A stretch of 64,000 nucleotides of DNA from Tumebacillus lacus (GCF_026410385.1 NZ_JAPMLT010000001.1:558001-622000); one strand, 5' to 3'; shown: positions 16,925 to 25,862, counted from the stretch's first letter. Numbers and translations are program-made. The notes: generated by a model not told the origin, from the letters alone.

Positions 16925-17716
16925 TTACGGTGATACTTGACGTTGATAGAAGAATGTATCATACGTTTGAAACTGCAACGACTGCGGATTAAAGATCTGT
17001 TCTGTGCTGCCGACAAACAGGATCCCACCCGGTTTCAGGGCTGCCGAGAACTTCTTATAGAGCACCTCTTTGGCCGGCTCCGTGAAATAGATGATCACAT
17101 TGCGGCAGACGATCAGGTCAAAGTCGGACTCGAACGGGTCCTCCAGCAGATTTTGCTTTTTAAACGTCACACAGCGCTTAATCTCATCAGCCACTGCAAA
17201 AGACTGCCCGTCGATCGGCTTGAAATACTTCTTCATAAACTCCGGCGGCACAAACTGCAACGAGCGCTGGTGATAGATGCCTCGCTTGGCCTTTTCAATG
17301 GCGTTGTCGTCGATGTCGGTCGCGATCACCTTCACGTCGGCCAGCGGCAGATATTTGCTGAGAATCATCGCCAGCGTGTACGGCTCTTCCCCGGTCGAAC
17401 AGGCGGCGCTCCACACTTTCAGCCGCTTGGTCTTTTGCAAAAACTCCGGCACGATCCGCTCATCGACCACTTCCCAACGATTCGGGTTGCGGAAAAACTC
17501 CGACACGTTGATCGTCATCCGGTCGAGAAAATCATGATACAACCGCTTGTCCGCCTTCATCGCCTGAAAATAAGCGGCAAAATCGCGGAACCCTTCCTTG
17601 TCGCGAAGAGCGGTCAAGCGCCGCTGCATCTGCGGACGTTTGTATTTGCGCAAATCGATCTTCGAAAATTTCAGAATATCCTCCATAAACTGGTCAAATT
17701 CATCGAGAACTGCCAT
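16925..17716 (-). CDS. cheR: CheR-type chemoreceptor glutamate methyltransferase
   Basis: 263 residues from the ATG at 17716 (GGAGAGG upstream); longer in-frame extensions are not supported. The N-terminal all-helical CheR domain (about 1-75) is followed by the SAM-dependent methyltransferase domain. This has 'WSAACSTGEEPYTLAM' (SAM-binding loop and the CheR-typical GEEPY), 'ATDIDDNAIEKAKRGIY', and 'DLIVCRNVIIYF' (the conserved CRNVxxYF signature). It methylates glutamates of chemoreceptors using SAM. As in B. subtilis it lies near ndk and the hep genes, although here a plus-strand lipase gene lies between cheR and ndk. Confidence 0.93.
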   Translation of the reverse strand: MAVLDEFDQFMEDILKFSKIDLRKYKRPQMQRRLTALRDKEGFRDFAAYFQAMKADKRLYHDFLDRMTINVSEFFRNPNRWEVVDERIVPEFLQKTKRLKVWSAACSTGEEPYTLAMILSKYLPLADVKVIATDIDDNAIEKAKRGIYHQRSLQFVPPEFMKKYFKPIDGQSFAVADEIKRCVTFKKQNLLEDPFESDFDLIVCRNVIIYFTEPAKEVLYKKFSAALKPGGILFVGSTEQIFNPQSLQFQTYDTFFYQRQVSP

Positions 17717-17816
17717 CGGACGAACCCTCTCCTTCGCACAAAAGCTTGCCTTGGTGGATGATACAATTCGCCCTGTTTTGACAAAATCCTGCCCCCGGCA
17801 GACAGGAGATGAAGCT

Positions 17817-18737
17817 TTGAAAATCGGATTGGCATTGAGCGGCGGCACACTGCGCGGAGCCGCCCACGCCGGCGTGCTGGAGGTGCTGACCCAAGCGGGC
17901 ATCCGCCCCGACGTGATCGCCGGCTCCAGTGCCGGCAGCGTCGTCGCCGGCCTGTATGCCCACGGACTGCCGCCCAAGACGATCTCCCGGCTCGCAGGCG
18001 GATTGCAAGGACGGGAGTTGATCGACTGGACCACCTCGGTCGGCGACCTGCTGTGGACGGCTGTCCGACTGCCTTTTTACTGGCTGGGACTCTCCAAGGA
18101 CTTGTCGAAAATGATCCCGATCGGCTTTGTGCGCGGCAACAAATTTGAAGAACACCTGAATCGCATGCTCCGACTCTCCCCTGCCCACGAGCCGATCCCG
18201 CTGCTGGTCACCGCCGTCGACCTCTACTCCGCCGAATCGGTCGTTTATACCGACTCTTCCCTTGTACCGCCCGCAGACAGCCGCTACGAGCCGCCCGGTA
18301 CCGTCTTTTTGCCGATCACCGACCGTGCGGCCGCCATCCGCGCCTCCTGCTCGATGCCGGGCGTCTTTGCTCCTCGGGAACTGGATGGTCGCACGCTGAT
18401 CGACGGCGCGATCCGCACCACGATCCCGGCCGAGCTGCTCTTTCAGGCGGGCTGTGACAAAGTGATCGCCGTTGACCTGCTCCACGCCGAACTGAGTCAG
18501 GTCCGGGTCCACACGTTCTTCGACGTCTTTTTGCGCAGTTGGGACATCATGGCGAACGACATCACCGCTCTTCAGTTGCGCGACGAGAACATCTTCTACA
18601 TCCGACCTGCAATCCAAGGCGTCGGCTGGACCTCCTTTGAACGCATCGAGTACTGCATCGAGCAAGGCCGTCAAGCCGCGAGGGACGCCCTCCCGGCCAT
18701 CCGCTCCTACCTGACAAAAAAGCCCCCTCGCCTGTAG
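17817..18737 (+). CDS. Patatin-like phospholipase
   Basis: 306 residues from a TTG at 17817, chosen because AGGAG sits nine bases upstream and the protein then begins MKIGLALSGG, the correct family N-terminus. The oxyanion-hole loop 'SGGTLRGAAHAG', the nucleophile elbow GxSxG (GSSAG, Ser38) and the catalytic aspartate in 'LIDGAIR' complete the Ser-Asp dyad of patatin/RssA-like lipid acyl hydrolases. No signal peptide. It is divergent from cheR and convergent with ndk. Its last codons form the left arm of the downstream terminator. Confidence 0.92.
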   Translation: MKIGLALSGGTLRGAAHAGVLEVLTQAGIRPDVIAGSSAGSVVAGLYAHGLPPKTISRLAGGLQGRELIDWTTSVGDLLWTAVRLPFYWLGLSKDLSKMIPIGFVRGNKFEEHLNRMLRLSPAHEPIPLLVTAVDLYSAESVVYTDSSLVPPADSRYEPPGTVFLPITDRAAAIRASCSMPGVFAPRELDGRTLIDGAIRTTIPAELLFQAGCDKVIAVDLLHAELSQVRVHTFFDVFLRSWDIMANDITALQLRDENIFYIRPAIQGVGWTSFERIEYCIEQGRQAARDALPAIRSYLTKKPPRL

Positions 18738-18749
18738 CGAGGGGGCTTT
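18719..18749. terminator. Bidirectional terminator overlapping the patatin stop codon
   Basis: AAAGCCCCCTCG pairs with CGAGGGGGCTTT. The TAG stop of the lipase gene (18735-18737) lies in the loop. A's precede and T's follow, so it also terminates ndk on the minus strand. Confidence 0.92.
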
Positions 18750-18762
18750 CTCTGTGCGCGGA

Positions 18763-19209
18763 TTAGATCCACTTGTTGATGGCTTTGTCGTAGGACAGCG
18801 CTTCGCCGCCGAACCACAGGCCGATTTCGCGCTCTGCGTTCTCCGGGGAGTCGGAGCCGTGGATGATGTTCATGCCAACGGAGATCGCGTAGTCGTTGCG
18901 GATGGTGCCCGGTGCTGCTGCGGACGGGTTGGTAGCGCCCATCATTGCGCGAGCGGTGGTGATGACGTTCTCGCCTTCCCATACCATGCCGAAGACCGGG
19001 GAGGAGGTGATGAAGTCGACCAGTTCGCCGAAGAACGGCTTGTCGGACAGCTCTGCGTAGTGGGACTCAGCCAGGGAACGATCCACTTGGATCAGTTTCG
19101 CGTTGACCAGTTTGAAGCCTTTTTTCTCAAAACGGGAAACGATTTCGCCGATCAGACCGCGTTGAACGCCGTCCGGCTTAACCATCAGAAAAGTTCTTTC
19201 CAATGCCAT
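18763..19209 (-). CDS. ndk: Nucleoside diphosphate kinase
   Basis: 148 residues, full length for the family. The phospho-accepting histidine is H117 in 'NIIHGSD', and '[10 protein letters not shown]' near the N-terminus is the standard signature. It transfers the gamma phosphate of ATP to other NDPs. It sits after hepT as in B. subtilis, but a terminator overlaps the hepT end, so ndk is probably transcribed separately. Confidence 0.97.
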   Translation of the reverse strand: MALERTFLMVKPDGVQRGLIGEIVSRFEKKGFKLVNAKLIQVDRSLAESHYAELSDKPFFGELVDFITSSPVFGMVWEGENVITTARAMMGATNPSAAAPGTIRNDYAISVGMNIIHGSDSPENAEREIGLWFGGEALSYDKAINKWI

Positions 19210-19299
19210 GATTCAAACACTCCTTTAAACATGCTTAGTTATGTACGTGACACAATCCTTGTCCATTTTACCAACTCAGGGAACGGAATGCAAACAAAA

Positions 19300-19324
19300 A
19301 ACGCGATCCGCTAGTGATCGCGTT
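19300..19324 (-). terminator. Terminator overlapping the end of hepT
   Basis: AACGCGATC/GATCGCGTT stem followed on the minus strand by TTTT. The stop codon of hepT (19313-19311) lies in the loop. It marks the end of the hepS-to-hepT transcript. Confidence 0.88.
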
Positions 19325-20276
19325 CATTGATGAAATGAGCAATGCCTTCCAGTTGACGACGAGCTTCGATCTTGGGCAGCTTGTCCAGAACGGCGAGGCA
19401 CTTCTCCATGTACCGGTCTGCCAGCGCGGCCGCGTATTCCAGCCCGCCGGAGCGGTTGACGATCTCGATCGCCTCGATCGCTTCGCTGTCGGTGATCTCC
19501 GGGTGAATCAGCGTGCGCAGACGCTGTCGGTCCGGAGAGTGACGCAGCGCGTACAGCACCGGCAAGGTCAGATTGCCCTGACGCAGGTCGGAGCCGACCG
19601 GCTTGCCGAGTTTGGCAGCCGTCGAGGTCAGATCGAGGATGTCATCGATGATCTGAAACGCCATGCCCGCATAGTAGCCGTAACGCTCCAGCGCCCGGAC
19701 GACCGGGCGCGGGCACTCGGCGACCAGCGCGCCCAGCTCGCAGGAGATCGACAGCAGCAACGCCGTCTTGCGCTTGATCCGGCGCAGATAGGTGCGCAAG
19801 TTTTGATCCACGTTGTAGAAATCGCGGATCTGCTCGATCTCGCCTTCGCACATCGAGACGATCGACTTGGACAAAAGTTGATGGACTTCGAGATTCGGTA
19901 TGTCCGAGAGCAACCGCAGAGCGCGGGCAAAGATAAAATCGCCCGTGTACATCGCCATCCGATTGCCCCATTCAGCCTTCACCGTCGGCGTCCCCCGGCG
20001 GACCGACGCGTCGTCGATCACATCATCGTGAACCAGCGACGCCATATGGATCAACTCCAGCGACGCCGCCACCCGGGACAGCCGTTCCAGATCGTACGTG
20101 CCGAACTTGCCGGCCAGGAGCACAAAGACCGGCCGGATGCGCTTGCCGCCCGCTTTGAGCAGATGAGCCGACGCTTTTTTGAGGGGGCGTTGGGACGTAT
20201 GCACTTCATCGAGGAGACGGCGCTCCACCGCGTCGATATCCGATTTGAGAGAAAAATAGATGTCCAGCAACTTCAT
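19311..20276 (-). CDS. hepT: Heptaprenyl diphosphate synthase component II
   Basis: 321 residues of the trans-polyprenyl synthase family. The first aspartate-rich motif is 'LVHDDVIDDASVRRG' (DDxxD) and the second is 'FQIIDDILDLT'. It elongates FPP with isopentenyl diphosphate to the C35 side chain of menaquinone-7, working with HepS. Twelve bases separate it from mqnC, the last gene upstream in the operon. Confidence 0.95.
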   Translation of the reverse strand: MKLLDIYFSLKSDIDAVERRLLDEVHTSQRPLKKASAHLLKAGGKRIRPVFVLLAGKFGTYDLERLSRVAASLELIHMASLVHDDVIDDASVRRGTPTVKAEWGNRMAMYTGDFIFARALRLLSDIPNLEVHQLLSKSIVSMCEGEIEQIRDFYNVDQNLRTYLRRIKRKTALLLSISCELGALVAECPRPVVRALERYGYYAGMAFQIIDDILDLTSTAAKLGKPVGSDLRQGNLTLPVLYALRHSPDRQRLRTLIHPEITDSEAIEAIEIVNRSGGLEYAAALADRYMEKCLAVLDKLPKIEARRQLEGIAHFINERDH

Positions 20277-20288
20277 TAAAAACCCGCC

Positions 20289-21377
20289 TTAGAAAACGTT
20301 GAGGATATTGTATTGGGTGTCGCGCTGCGCCGGAATGCGGCCAGCGTCACGAATGACGCGGATCAGCGCGGCTTTGTCCATGCGGTTATGAGCACCGGCT
20401 GCCGAGACCACGTTCTCCTCGATCATCGTCGAGCCCATGTCGTTGCAACCAAATTCGAGAGCGAGTTGGCCGATCTTCGGACCCATCGTCACCCAGGAAG
20501 CTTGGAAGTTTTTCACGTTGTCGATCATCAGACGGGAGATCGCCGTGTTCTTGAGGTATTCCACCGCCGTCGCACGCTCGCCTTTAAGCGCCGTGTTGTC
20601 CGGCTGGTACGTCCACGAGATGAACGCGGTGAAGCGGCCCGTCTTGTCCTGCTGATCGCGCACGCGCAGGAAGTGCAGCAGTCGCTCTTCAATCGACTCG
20701 CCAAAGCCGATGACCATCGTCGCGGTGGTGTTCATGCCGAGGCGTTGCGCCGCGTCATGCACATCCATCCACTCCGTCCACGACTCTTTGAGCTTGGAGA
20801 TGCGCAGACGGGTGCGGTCGTCGAGGATCTCCGCACCGCCGCCCGGCAGCGAGTCCAGACCCGCTTCTTTGAGTTGGCGCAGCACTTCTTCGAGCGGCAG
20901 GCCGGACACTTGCACCATCTTGCGGATCTCCGCCGCCGAGAAGGAGTGCATCGTGATGTCAAAGCGGGACTTGATCTTGCGCAGGATGTCGGTGTACCAG
21001 GAGAACGGCAGGTTCGGGTGCGTCCCGCCCTGCATCAGGATCTCCGTGCCGCCGAGATCGACCGTCTCTTGGATCTTGTCGAAGATCTGTTCGTCGGTCA
21101 GCACATACGCGTCCGGCGATTTTTCCGTGCGATAGAACGCGCAGAAACGGCAGTAGGTATCGCAGATGTTCGTGTAGTTGATGTTTCGGTTGATCACAAA
21201 CGTGCCCAGATTTTCCGGGTGTTGCTTGATCATCACTTGCTTGGCAGCCGCGCCCAGTTTGATCAGATCGTCGCTCGCATAGAGGATATGGCCGTCCTCA
21301 AGCGTCAGGCGCTCGCCTTGGAGCACTTTATCCAGAACTTCATCCACCTTCGTGGACTTCGTGTTTACGTTGATCAT
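20289..21377 (-). CDS. mqnC: Cyclic dehypoxanthinyl futalosine synthase (radical SAM)
   Basis: 362 residues. The radical-SAM cluster motif CxxxCxxC is 'CDTYCRFC', preceded by 'NRNINYTNI' and followed by 'AFYR', the MqnC pattern. 'EILMQGGTHP' and 'GGGAEILDDRTR' are family signatures. It cyclises dehypoxanthine futalosine in the futalosine route to menaquinone. The start overlaps the stop of mqnA by ATGA. Confidence 0.94.
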   Translation of the reverse strand: MINVNTKSTKVDEVLDKVLQGERLTLEDGHILYASDDLIKLGAAAKQVMIKQHPENLGTFVINRNINYTNICDTYCRFCAFYRTEKSPDAYVLTDEQIFDKIQETVDLGGTEILMQGGTHPNLPFSWYTDILRKIKSRFDITMHSFSAAEIRKMVQVSGLPLEEVLRQLKEAGLDSLPGGGAEILDDRTRLRISKLKESWTEWMDVHDAAQRLGMNTTATMVIGFGESIEERLLHFLRVRDQQDKTGRFTAFISWTYQPDNTALKGERATAVEYLKNTAISRLMIDNVKNFQASWVTMGPKIGQLALEFGCNDMGSTMIEENVVSAAGAHNRMDKAALIRVIRDAGRIPAQRDTQYNILNVF

Positions 21378-22261
21378 TCCTCGTCACCCCACAGTTCAAC
21401 CTTTGCAGGCTTTTCGAGCAGTCCGTGACGGTGGGCCTTTTCGAAAAAGAGATCGGCCCCCGCCGCCAACTCCTCATTGAAATCATAGATCAGATTGCCG
21501 AAGTAATTGCGCCAGAACGATTCGCTTTGGCCGAGCATCCGTTGCGCCTCGCGCACGATCTCGTCCATGTCGGCCAACCCTTTGCGCTTTCCTTCCAAGA
21601 AAAAGCGGTGGATCTTGCGCACCTTTTCCGGGTTGGCGGTCAGCAGACGCTTGGGCACCGCGCAGACGGCAAACGTCATGTTGTGCCCGGTGCGGCGATA
21701 CCACTCCTCACCCAGATCATAGACATAGCAGCCGTGATCCTGCAACGACCAATACAACGCTTGGTCGGCGATGAGCAGCGCACCTTCCGCCTCCTCCAGC
21801 ATCTCCGGCAGATTGGGCTCCCGGGTGATGTAGGTCGGCGTGACCCCGATCTCAGCCAAGAGCACCTTCAGCAGGTTGACGCTCGACGCGGAGATGGAAG
21901 CCAATGCGACGGTGCAACCGTCGAGCTCTTCCAGCGGTCGCTTCGAGAAAAAGAAGATCGAGCCGACCGGACCTCCCGACGAGATTGACAGCCCGCGCAG
22001 AGCGACCATCGTATCGGCATGCTCGGCGTAGGCGAACGACGACACCAGACCGACATCGACCGCGCCCTCCGCCAGCCATTTGTTCAACTCGATGGGAGCA
22101 CCCGGGTAATACTCGATGTCCGGGTCATTCTTCTCAAGAAAATGGCAGATCGGCAACGCATTTGTATACTTGATCTGGCCGACTCGCAGGATGTGTGCGT
22201 CGCCCTCTGCCCTTTCTGGTTCCGGTACGACGCTTACCGCGTACCGGAGTTCGGATGTCAT
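21374..22261 (-). CDS. mqnA: Chorismate dehydratase
   Basis: 295 residues with a periplasmic-binding-protein-like fold. 'LRVGQIKYTNALPICHFL' near the N-terminus and 'VDVGLVSSFAYAEH' are MqnA signatures. It dehydrates chorismate to 3-enolpyruvylbenzoate, the committing step of the futalosine route. About 20 residues precede the usual family start, so translation could begin slightly further in, but the ATG at 22261 overlaps the mqnE stop (ATGA) and fits coupling. Confidence 0.93.
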   Translation of the reverse strand: MTSELRYAVSVVPEPERAEGDAHILRVGQIKYTNALPICHFLEKNDPDIEYYPGAPIELNKWLAEGAVDVGLVSSFAYAEHADTMVALRGLSISSGGPVGSIFFFSKRPLEELDGCTVALASISASSVNLLKVLLAEIGVTPTYITREPNLPEMLEEAEGALLIADQALYWSLQDHGCYVYDLGEEWYRRTGHNMTFAVCAVPKRLLTANPEKVRKIHRFFLEGKRKGLADMDEIVREAQRMLGQSESFWRNYFGNLIYDFNEELAAGADLFFEKAHRHGLLEKPAKVELWGDEE

Positions 22262-23415
22262 GACAGCACCTGAAGTTCTTCCGCGACAGACGCGCCGCGC
22301 GGGGTTTCCGGGAAATCGGTGTTGACCACGTTGTAGAGCGTGTCTCGCTCAACCGGCGTGCGGCCCGCCTCCCGGATCAGTTTGACCAGATCGGATTTCG
22401 CCATCCCTTGCGAAGTTTGTGCGCCCGCTGCATGGTAGATCTTCTCTTCGACGACGTTGCCGTCAAGATCGTCCGCGCCAAACCACAGCGCGGTCTGCGC
22501 CAGTTTCTCACCGACCTGCATCCAGTACGTCTTGATGTGATCGATGTTGTCGAGATACAGACGCCCCACCGCGACCATCTTCAGATCGTCAAAACCGGTC
22601 GAAGTCGCGAGGTGCGGGTACTTTTTGATCAATTCGGTGTTGTCCGGGTGCCAAGACAGCGGGATAAACGTCTGGAAGCCGCCGGTGCGGTCTTGCAGAT
22701 CGCGCAGACGGGTCATATGGTCAATGCGGTCTTCAATCGACTCGACATGGTTGTACAACAGCGTGCAGTTCGAACGCAGGCCGCGGGTATGGACGTATTC
22801 GTGCACTTCCAGCCAACGTTCAGCGCTCGTCTTATGGTCGCAGATGATCGAGCGCGGCTGGTCGGCAAAGATCTCCGCACCGCCGCCCGGCATCGAATCA
22901 AGGCCCGCATCGATCAGACGGTCGAGCACTTCCTTGACCGGCAGTTTGTTCACGCGGGTGAAATGGTCGATCTCGACGCCGGTGAAAGCCTTGATGTGCA
23001 AGTTCGGGCGCTTTCTCTTCACCATGCGCAGCAGGTCCTCGTAGTACTCGAGGCGCAGCGTCGGGTTGTTGCCGCCGACGATGTGCACTTCTGTAGCGTC
23101 AGGCGTGATCATGTCGACGCGGTGCTCCAGTTCCTCCATCGTCATCGTATAGGCGGCCGGATCTTTCATCCGCACGCCAAATGCGCAAAAATCGCACAGC
23201 GTCTGACAGATGTTGGTCGGATTGATATGGCGGTTCGTGTTGAAGTACGTCTTGGAACCGTGTTTCTTTTCCCGCACGTAGTTCGCCATGTGACCGAGCG
23301 CGATCAGGTCATTGGACGACATCAGTTTCACGCCGTCTTCAAACGTCAGTCGCTCTTCTCGCTGCACCTTGGCCCAGATGTCCGCGAACGGATGCTCTTT
23401 TCCGATGATTTCCAC
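22258..23415 (-). CDS. mqnE: Aminodeoxyfutalosine synthase (radical SAM)
   Basis: 385 residues from a GTG at 23415 preceded by GGGAGGG at an eight-base spacing; an upstream extension to 23457 is less likely. The cluster motif is 'CQTLCDFC' after 'NRHINPTNI'. 'GGNNPTL' and 'MPGGGAEIFADQPR' also match MqnE. It joins 3-enolpyruvylbenzoate to the adenosyl radical of SAM, giving aminofutalosine. It is upstream of mqnA in the same operon. Confidence 0.94.
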   Translation of the reverse strand: MEIIGKEHPFADIWAKVQREERLTFEDGVKLMSSNDLIALGHMANYVREKKHGSKTYFNTNRHINPTNICQTLCDFCAFGVRMKDPAAYTMTMEELEHRVDMITPDATEVHIVGGNNPTLRLEYYEDLLRMVKRKRPNLHIKAFTGVEIDHFTRVNKLPVKEVLDRLIDAGLDSMPGGGAEIFADQPRSIICDHKTSAERWLEVHEYVHTRGLRSNCTLLYNHVESIEDRIDHMTRLRDLQDRTGGFQTFIPLSWHPDNTELIKKYPHLATSTGFDDLKMVAVGRLYLDNIDHIKTYWMQVGEKLAQTALWFGADDLDGNVVEEKIYHAAGAQTSQGMAKSDLVKLIREAGRTPVERDTLYNVVNTDFPETPRGASVAEELQVLS

Positions 23416-23432
23416 TGGTGTTTCCCTCCCGA

Positions 23433-24044
23433 CTACTCTTGTTCGCGGTCTCCCCACCGCTTGAACAGAGCATGTTCGACTCGCAAAGCGTCCAACGCTT
23501 TGCCAACCACAAAATCAATCAAGTCATCCATCGTCTCCGGACGATGGTAAAAGCCTGGCATCGCCGGCACGATCTTGGCACCGGCATCCGCACAGGCGAG
23601 CATGTTTTTTAAATGGATCTTATTGAACGGGGTCTCGCGAGGTACGAGAATGAGCGGCCGCCCCTCCTTGAGATGAGTGTCGGCCGCACGTTCGAGCAGA
23701 TTGTCGGAGGCGCCGCCGGCGATGGCCGACAGCGTGCCCATCGAGCAAGGGATCACGATCATGCCTTCCGTGATGTGCGACCCGCTCGCCACCGGCGAAC
23801 CGTAGTCGCGTCCCTCGGGAATCAGGAGATCCGCGTCCTCCGGCAGGTTGAACCAGCGTGGGATCGCCGCCCGGTCACCCGGTGTGATGTCCCAGCCCAT
23901 CTCCAGACGAAACACCTGCCACACCGACTCGGTGATCAACAGATGCACGCGATGCCCCTGCCGACACAGCTCTTGGACGAGGCGGATCGCGTAGACCGCG
24001 CCGCTCGCGCCCGACATGCCGACCACGTATTCCTTTTTCCGCAT
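23433..24044 (-). CDS. ubiX: UbiX-family flavin prenyltransferase
   Basis: 203 residues. 'VGMSGASGAVYAIRLVQEL' is the N-terminal FMN/DMAP-binding signature, and 'VIPCSMGTLSAIAGGASDNL' and 'LVPRETPFNKIHLKNM' are further family motifs. UbiX attaches a dimethylallyl group to FMN to make the prenyl-FMN cofactor of UbiD-type decarboxylases. In futalosine-route organisms such a pair serves the late decarboxylation step. No ubiD is in the window. Confidence 0.93.
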   Translation of the reverse strand: MRKKEYVVGMSGASGAVYAIRLVQELCRQGHRVHLLITESVWQVFRLEMGWDITPGDRAAIPRWFNLPEDADLLIPEGRDYGSPVASGSHITEGMIVIPCSMGTLSAIAGGASDNLLERAADTHLKEGRPLILVPRETPFNKIHLKNMLACADAGAKIVPAMPGFYHRPETMDDLIDFVVGKALDALRVEHALFKRWGDREQE

Positions 24045-24063
24045 GAGTTCGCCCTCCGTCTGT

Positions 24064-24801
24064 TTACTCCGGTTTGCGTCCGATGTGCAGGGCGCAGATG
24101 CCGCCGAAGAAGTTGGTCACCTGCACATGCTCAAGGCCCACTTCTTCGAAGATTTTTTTCAATTCCTTTTGATCCGGGAAATGAGTCAGCGACTCCGGCA
24201 ACCAGCTGTACGAGATGCTGTCGCGGGACGCGAGGCTTCCGATCATCGGCAGGATCTTATAGAAATAGAAGAAATAAAGCGCTCGGAACGGCTTCCAAAC
24301 AGGCTTGGACAGCTCCAGAGACACGACGAGACCGCCCGGTTTGACGACGCGCATCATCTCGGACAGCACCTTGCGGATATCCGGCACGTTGCGCAGGGCA
24401 AAACCGATGGTCGAGTAGTGGAACGTATTGTCCTCATAAGGCAGATCCATCGCGTTGCCGTAGATCATCGAGGTCTGCTTTTCCACGCCGGCCGCTTCGA
24501 TCTTCGGGTACGAGTAGCGCAGCATCTCCTGCGAGAAATCGAGCCCGACCACTTTGCCCTCGGAGCCGACCTGCTGAGCGATTGCGATCGCCCAGTCGCC
24601 GGTGCCGGTGCACACGTCGATCGCCGACTGACCCGGACGGATGTTCATCTTTTTCATCGTGATCTTGCGCCAACGCTTGTGGAACCCGGCAGACAGCACG
24701 GAGTTCATCAGATCGTACCGCTTGGCGATGCGCTCAAACACGTAATGTACTTTTTCTTCTTTGTTTTGAAATTCCGACTTACTCGCAGTTTTGTTGCTCA
24801 T
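24064..24801 (-). CDS. menG: Demethylmenaquinone methyltransferase
   Basis: 245 residues of the UbiE/MenG family. 'RYDLMNSVLSAGFHKRWR' is the N-terminal signature, 'AIDVCTGTGDWAIAIAQ' is SAM motif I and 'FALRNVPDIRKVLSEM' is the second signature. It methylates the ring of demethylmenaquinone in the last step. Its place between hepS and the mqn genes parallels hepS-menG-hepT of B. subtilis. Confidence 0.96.
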   Translation of the reverse strand: MSNKTASKSEFQNKEEKVHYVFERIAKRYDLMNSVLSAGFHKRWRKITMKKMNIRPGQSAIDVCTGTGDWAIAIAQQVGSEGKVVGLDFSQEMLRYSYPKIEAAGVEKQTSMIYGNAMDLPYEDNTFHYSTIGFALRNVPDIRKVLSEMMRVVKPGGLVVSLELSKPVWKPFRALYFFYFYKILPMIGSLASRDSISYSWLPESLTHFPDQKELKKIFEEVGLEHVQVTNFFGGICALHIGRKPE

Positions 24802-24820
24802 GCTGGTATCGCTCCCTCTT

Positions 24821-25705
24821 CTAGCCCTCTTCGGCTCGCCACGTCACCGGCTGATAGTCGGACAACCGCCCGATCAGCCCTTGCAGGTCGTCCGCCAGCT
24901 CCGGGAATGCCCGGAGCGAATGCTCGGCGAGGCCGAGGCTTTTTTCCAGCAGACGAGCGACTTCGCCAGATGTTCCATATTTCACATGAAGGGACAGCAG
25001 TCGAGTCTCAGCACCTGTACGCGACAGGTTTTTCAAGAAACGGCGCTCCTCCGACGTGCCGTGCTGCCACACGAGCAGAGCGGTCAACGTCCGCGCCGGG
25101 GTCGTGGCGTGATCGCGCAGTTCGCGGTGCAACACCGCCGCCCGCACCATCGCCTCCGTCAGCTCCGCGAGATCGGCGCGGTCCGGCAGACAGGCTTTCA
25201 ACAGGCCCTGCAACAGGCCGCCGTACACCGTCTCCTGCAGAAGCAGATAGCGCTCGATGCCCATCGACATGTCGTACGGGTCGCGTGCCAGTTCCACCTT
25301 CGCCTCGTTGATCGATTGGATCGCCTCGGCGAACCGCCCCATCAACGCGATCTGACCGCTCTCGGCCAGCAAGCGGTAATATTTGCTCGAATAGTAGGCG
25401 CCGGCGAGAACGCCGAGCTGCCGATATTTTTCATTGTCGCGGGCGGCCAGTCGCTCGATCTCCTCGTGCAACGCCAACCCGTGATGGATCAAAAGCAGCG
25501 TGCTGACCGCTGCCTGTGCCTGATGAGCTGGCAGCCCCGCTTCGTTTGCGATCAACGTCGCAAGCAACAGCGGCAGTTCCTCCAACTCAGGTGCCCGAAA
25601 ATAGCCGGACAAGTAGGCGTGATCCATTTCCGCGTGTATCAGGGAACGCACGTCGCCGACGCACACATCTCTTTCGGATCTTTGTTGTACTTGCACCGTC
25701 TCCAT
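24821..25705 (-). CDS. hepS: Heptaprenyl diphosphate synthase component I
   Basis: 294 residues, all-helical, without the aspartate-rich motifs of the catalytic subunit, as expected for HepS. Features such as 'LLLIHHGLALHEEI', 'RDNEKYRQLGVLAGAYYSSKYYRLLA' and 'VYGGLLQGLL' match the HEPPP_synt_1 family. It pairs with HepT to fix chain length. It is the first gene after a terminator-like leader hairpin, and four GAG triplets surround its start codon. Confidence 0.9.
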   Translation of the reverse strand: METVQVQQRSERDVCVGDVRSLIHAEMDHAYLSGYFRAPELEELPLLLATLIANEAGLPAHQAQAAVSTLLLIHHGLALHEEIERLAARDNEKYRQLGVLAGAYYSSKYYRLLAESGQIALMGRFAEAIQSINEAKVELARDPYDMSMGIERYLLLQETVYGGLLQGLLKACLPDRADLAELTEAMVRAAVLHRELRDHATTPARTLTALLVWQHGTSEERRFLKNLSRTGAETRLLSLHVKYGTSGEVARLLEKSLGLAEHSLRAFPELADDLQGLIGRLSDYQPVTWRAEEG

Positions 25706-25737
25706 CTCCTACTCGAACTCCACCAGCCTGGTATACA

Positions 25738-25778
25738 TAAAAAAGGCTATGAGAAGCCCTAGGATTCAAATCTCATAG
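25738..25778 (-). promoter_or_regulatory. Terminator hairpin in the hepS leader (possible attenuator)
   Basis: On the minus strand CTATGAGA and TCTCATAG form an eight-base-pair stem followed by CC and TTTTTT, only about 30 bases before the hepS start. Because no room remains for a promoter after it, transcription of the hepS operon must pass through it. Confidence 0.6.
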
Positions 25779-25831
25779 ATCAACTTTAACATGTCTGTTT
25801 TCGACAGGAAATATGAAATCACTTCCCGTCC

Positions 25832-25837
25832 AGTATA
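25832..25837 (-). promoter_or_regulatory. Possible -10 element (TATACT) of the hepS operon
   Basis: TATACT lies between the terminator of the upstream gene and the leader hairpin. A weak -35 (TTCCCT) is 16 bases upstream. Confidence 0.35.
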
Positions 25838-25862
25838 ACATAACAATTCGGGTAGGGAATAC

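Noticed and set aside
17717-18034. N-terminal extension of cheR to 18034
   Set aside because: The extension is antisense to the patatin gene, and the ATG at 17716 has a good ribosome site and the family N-terminus.
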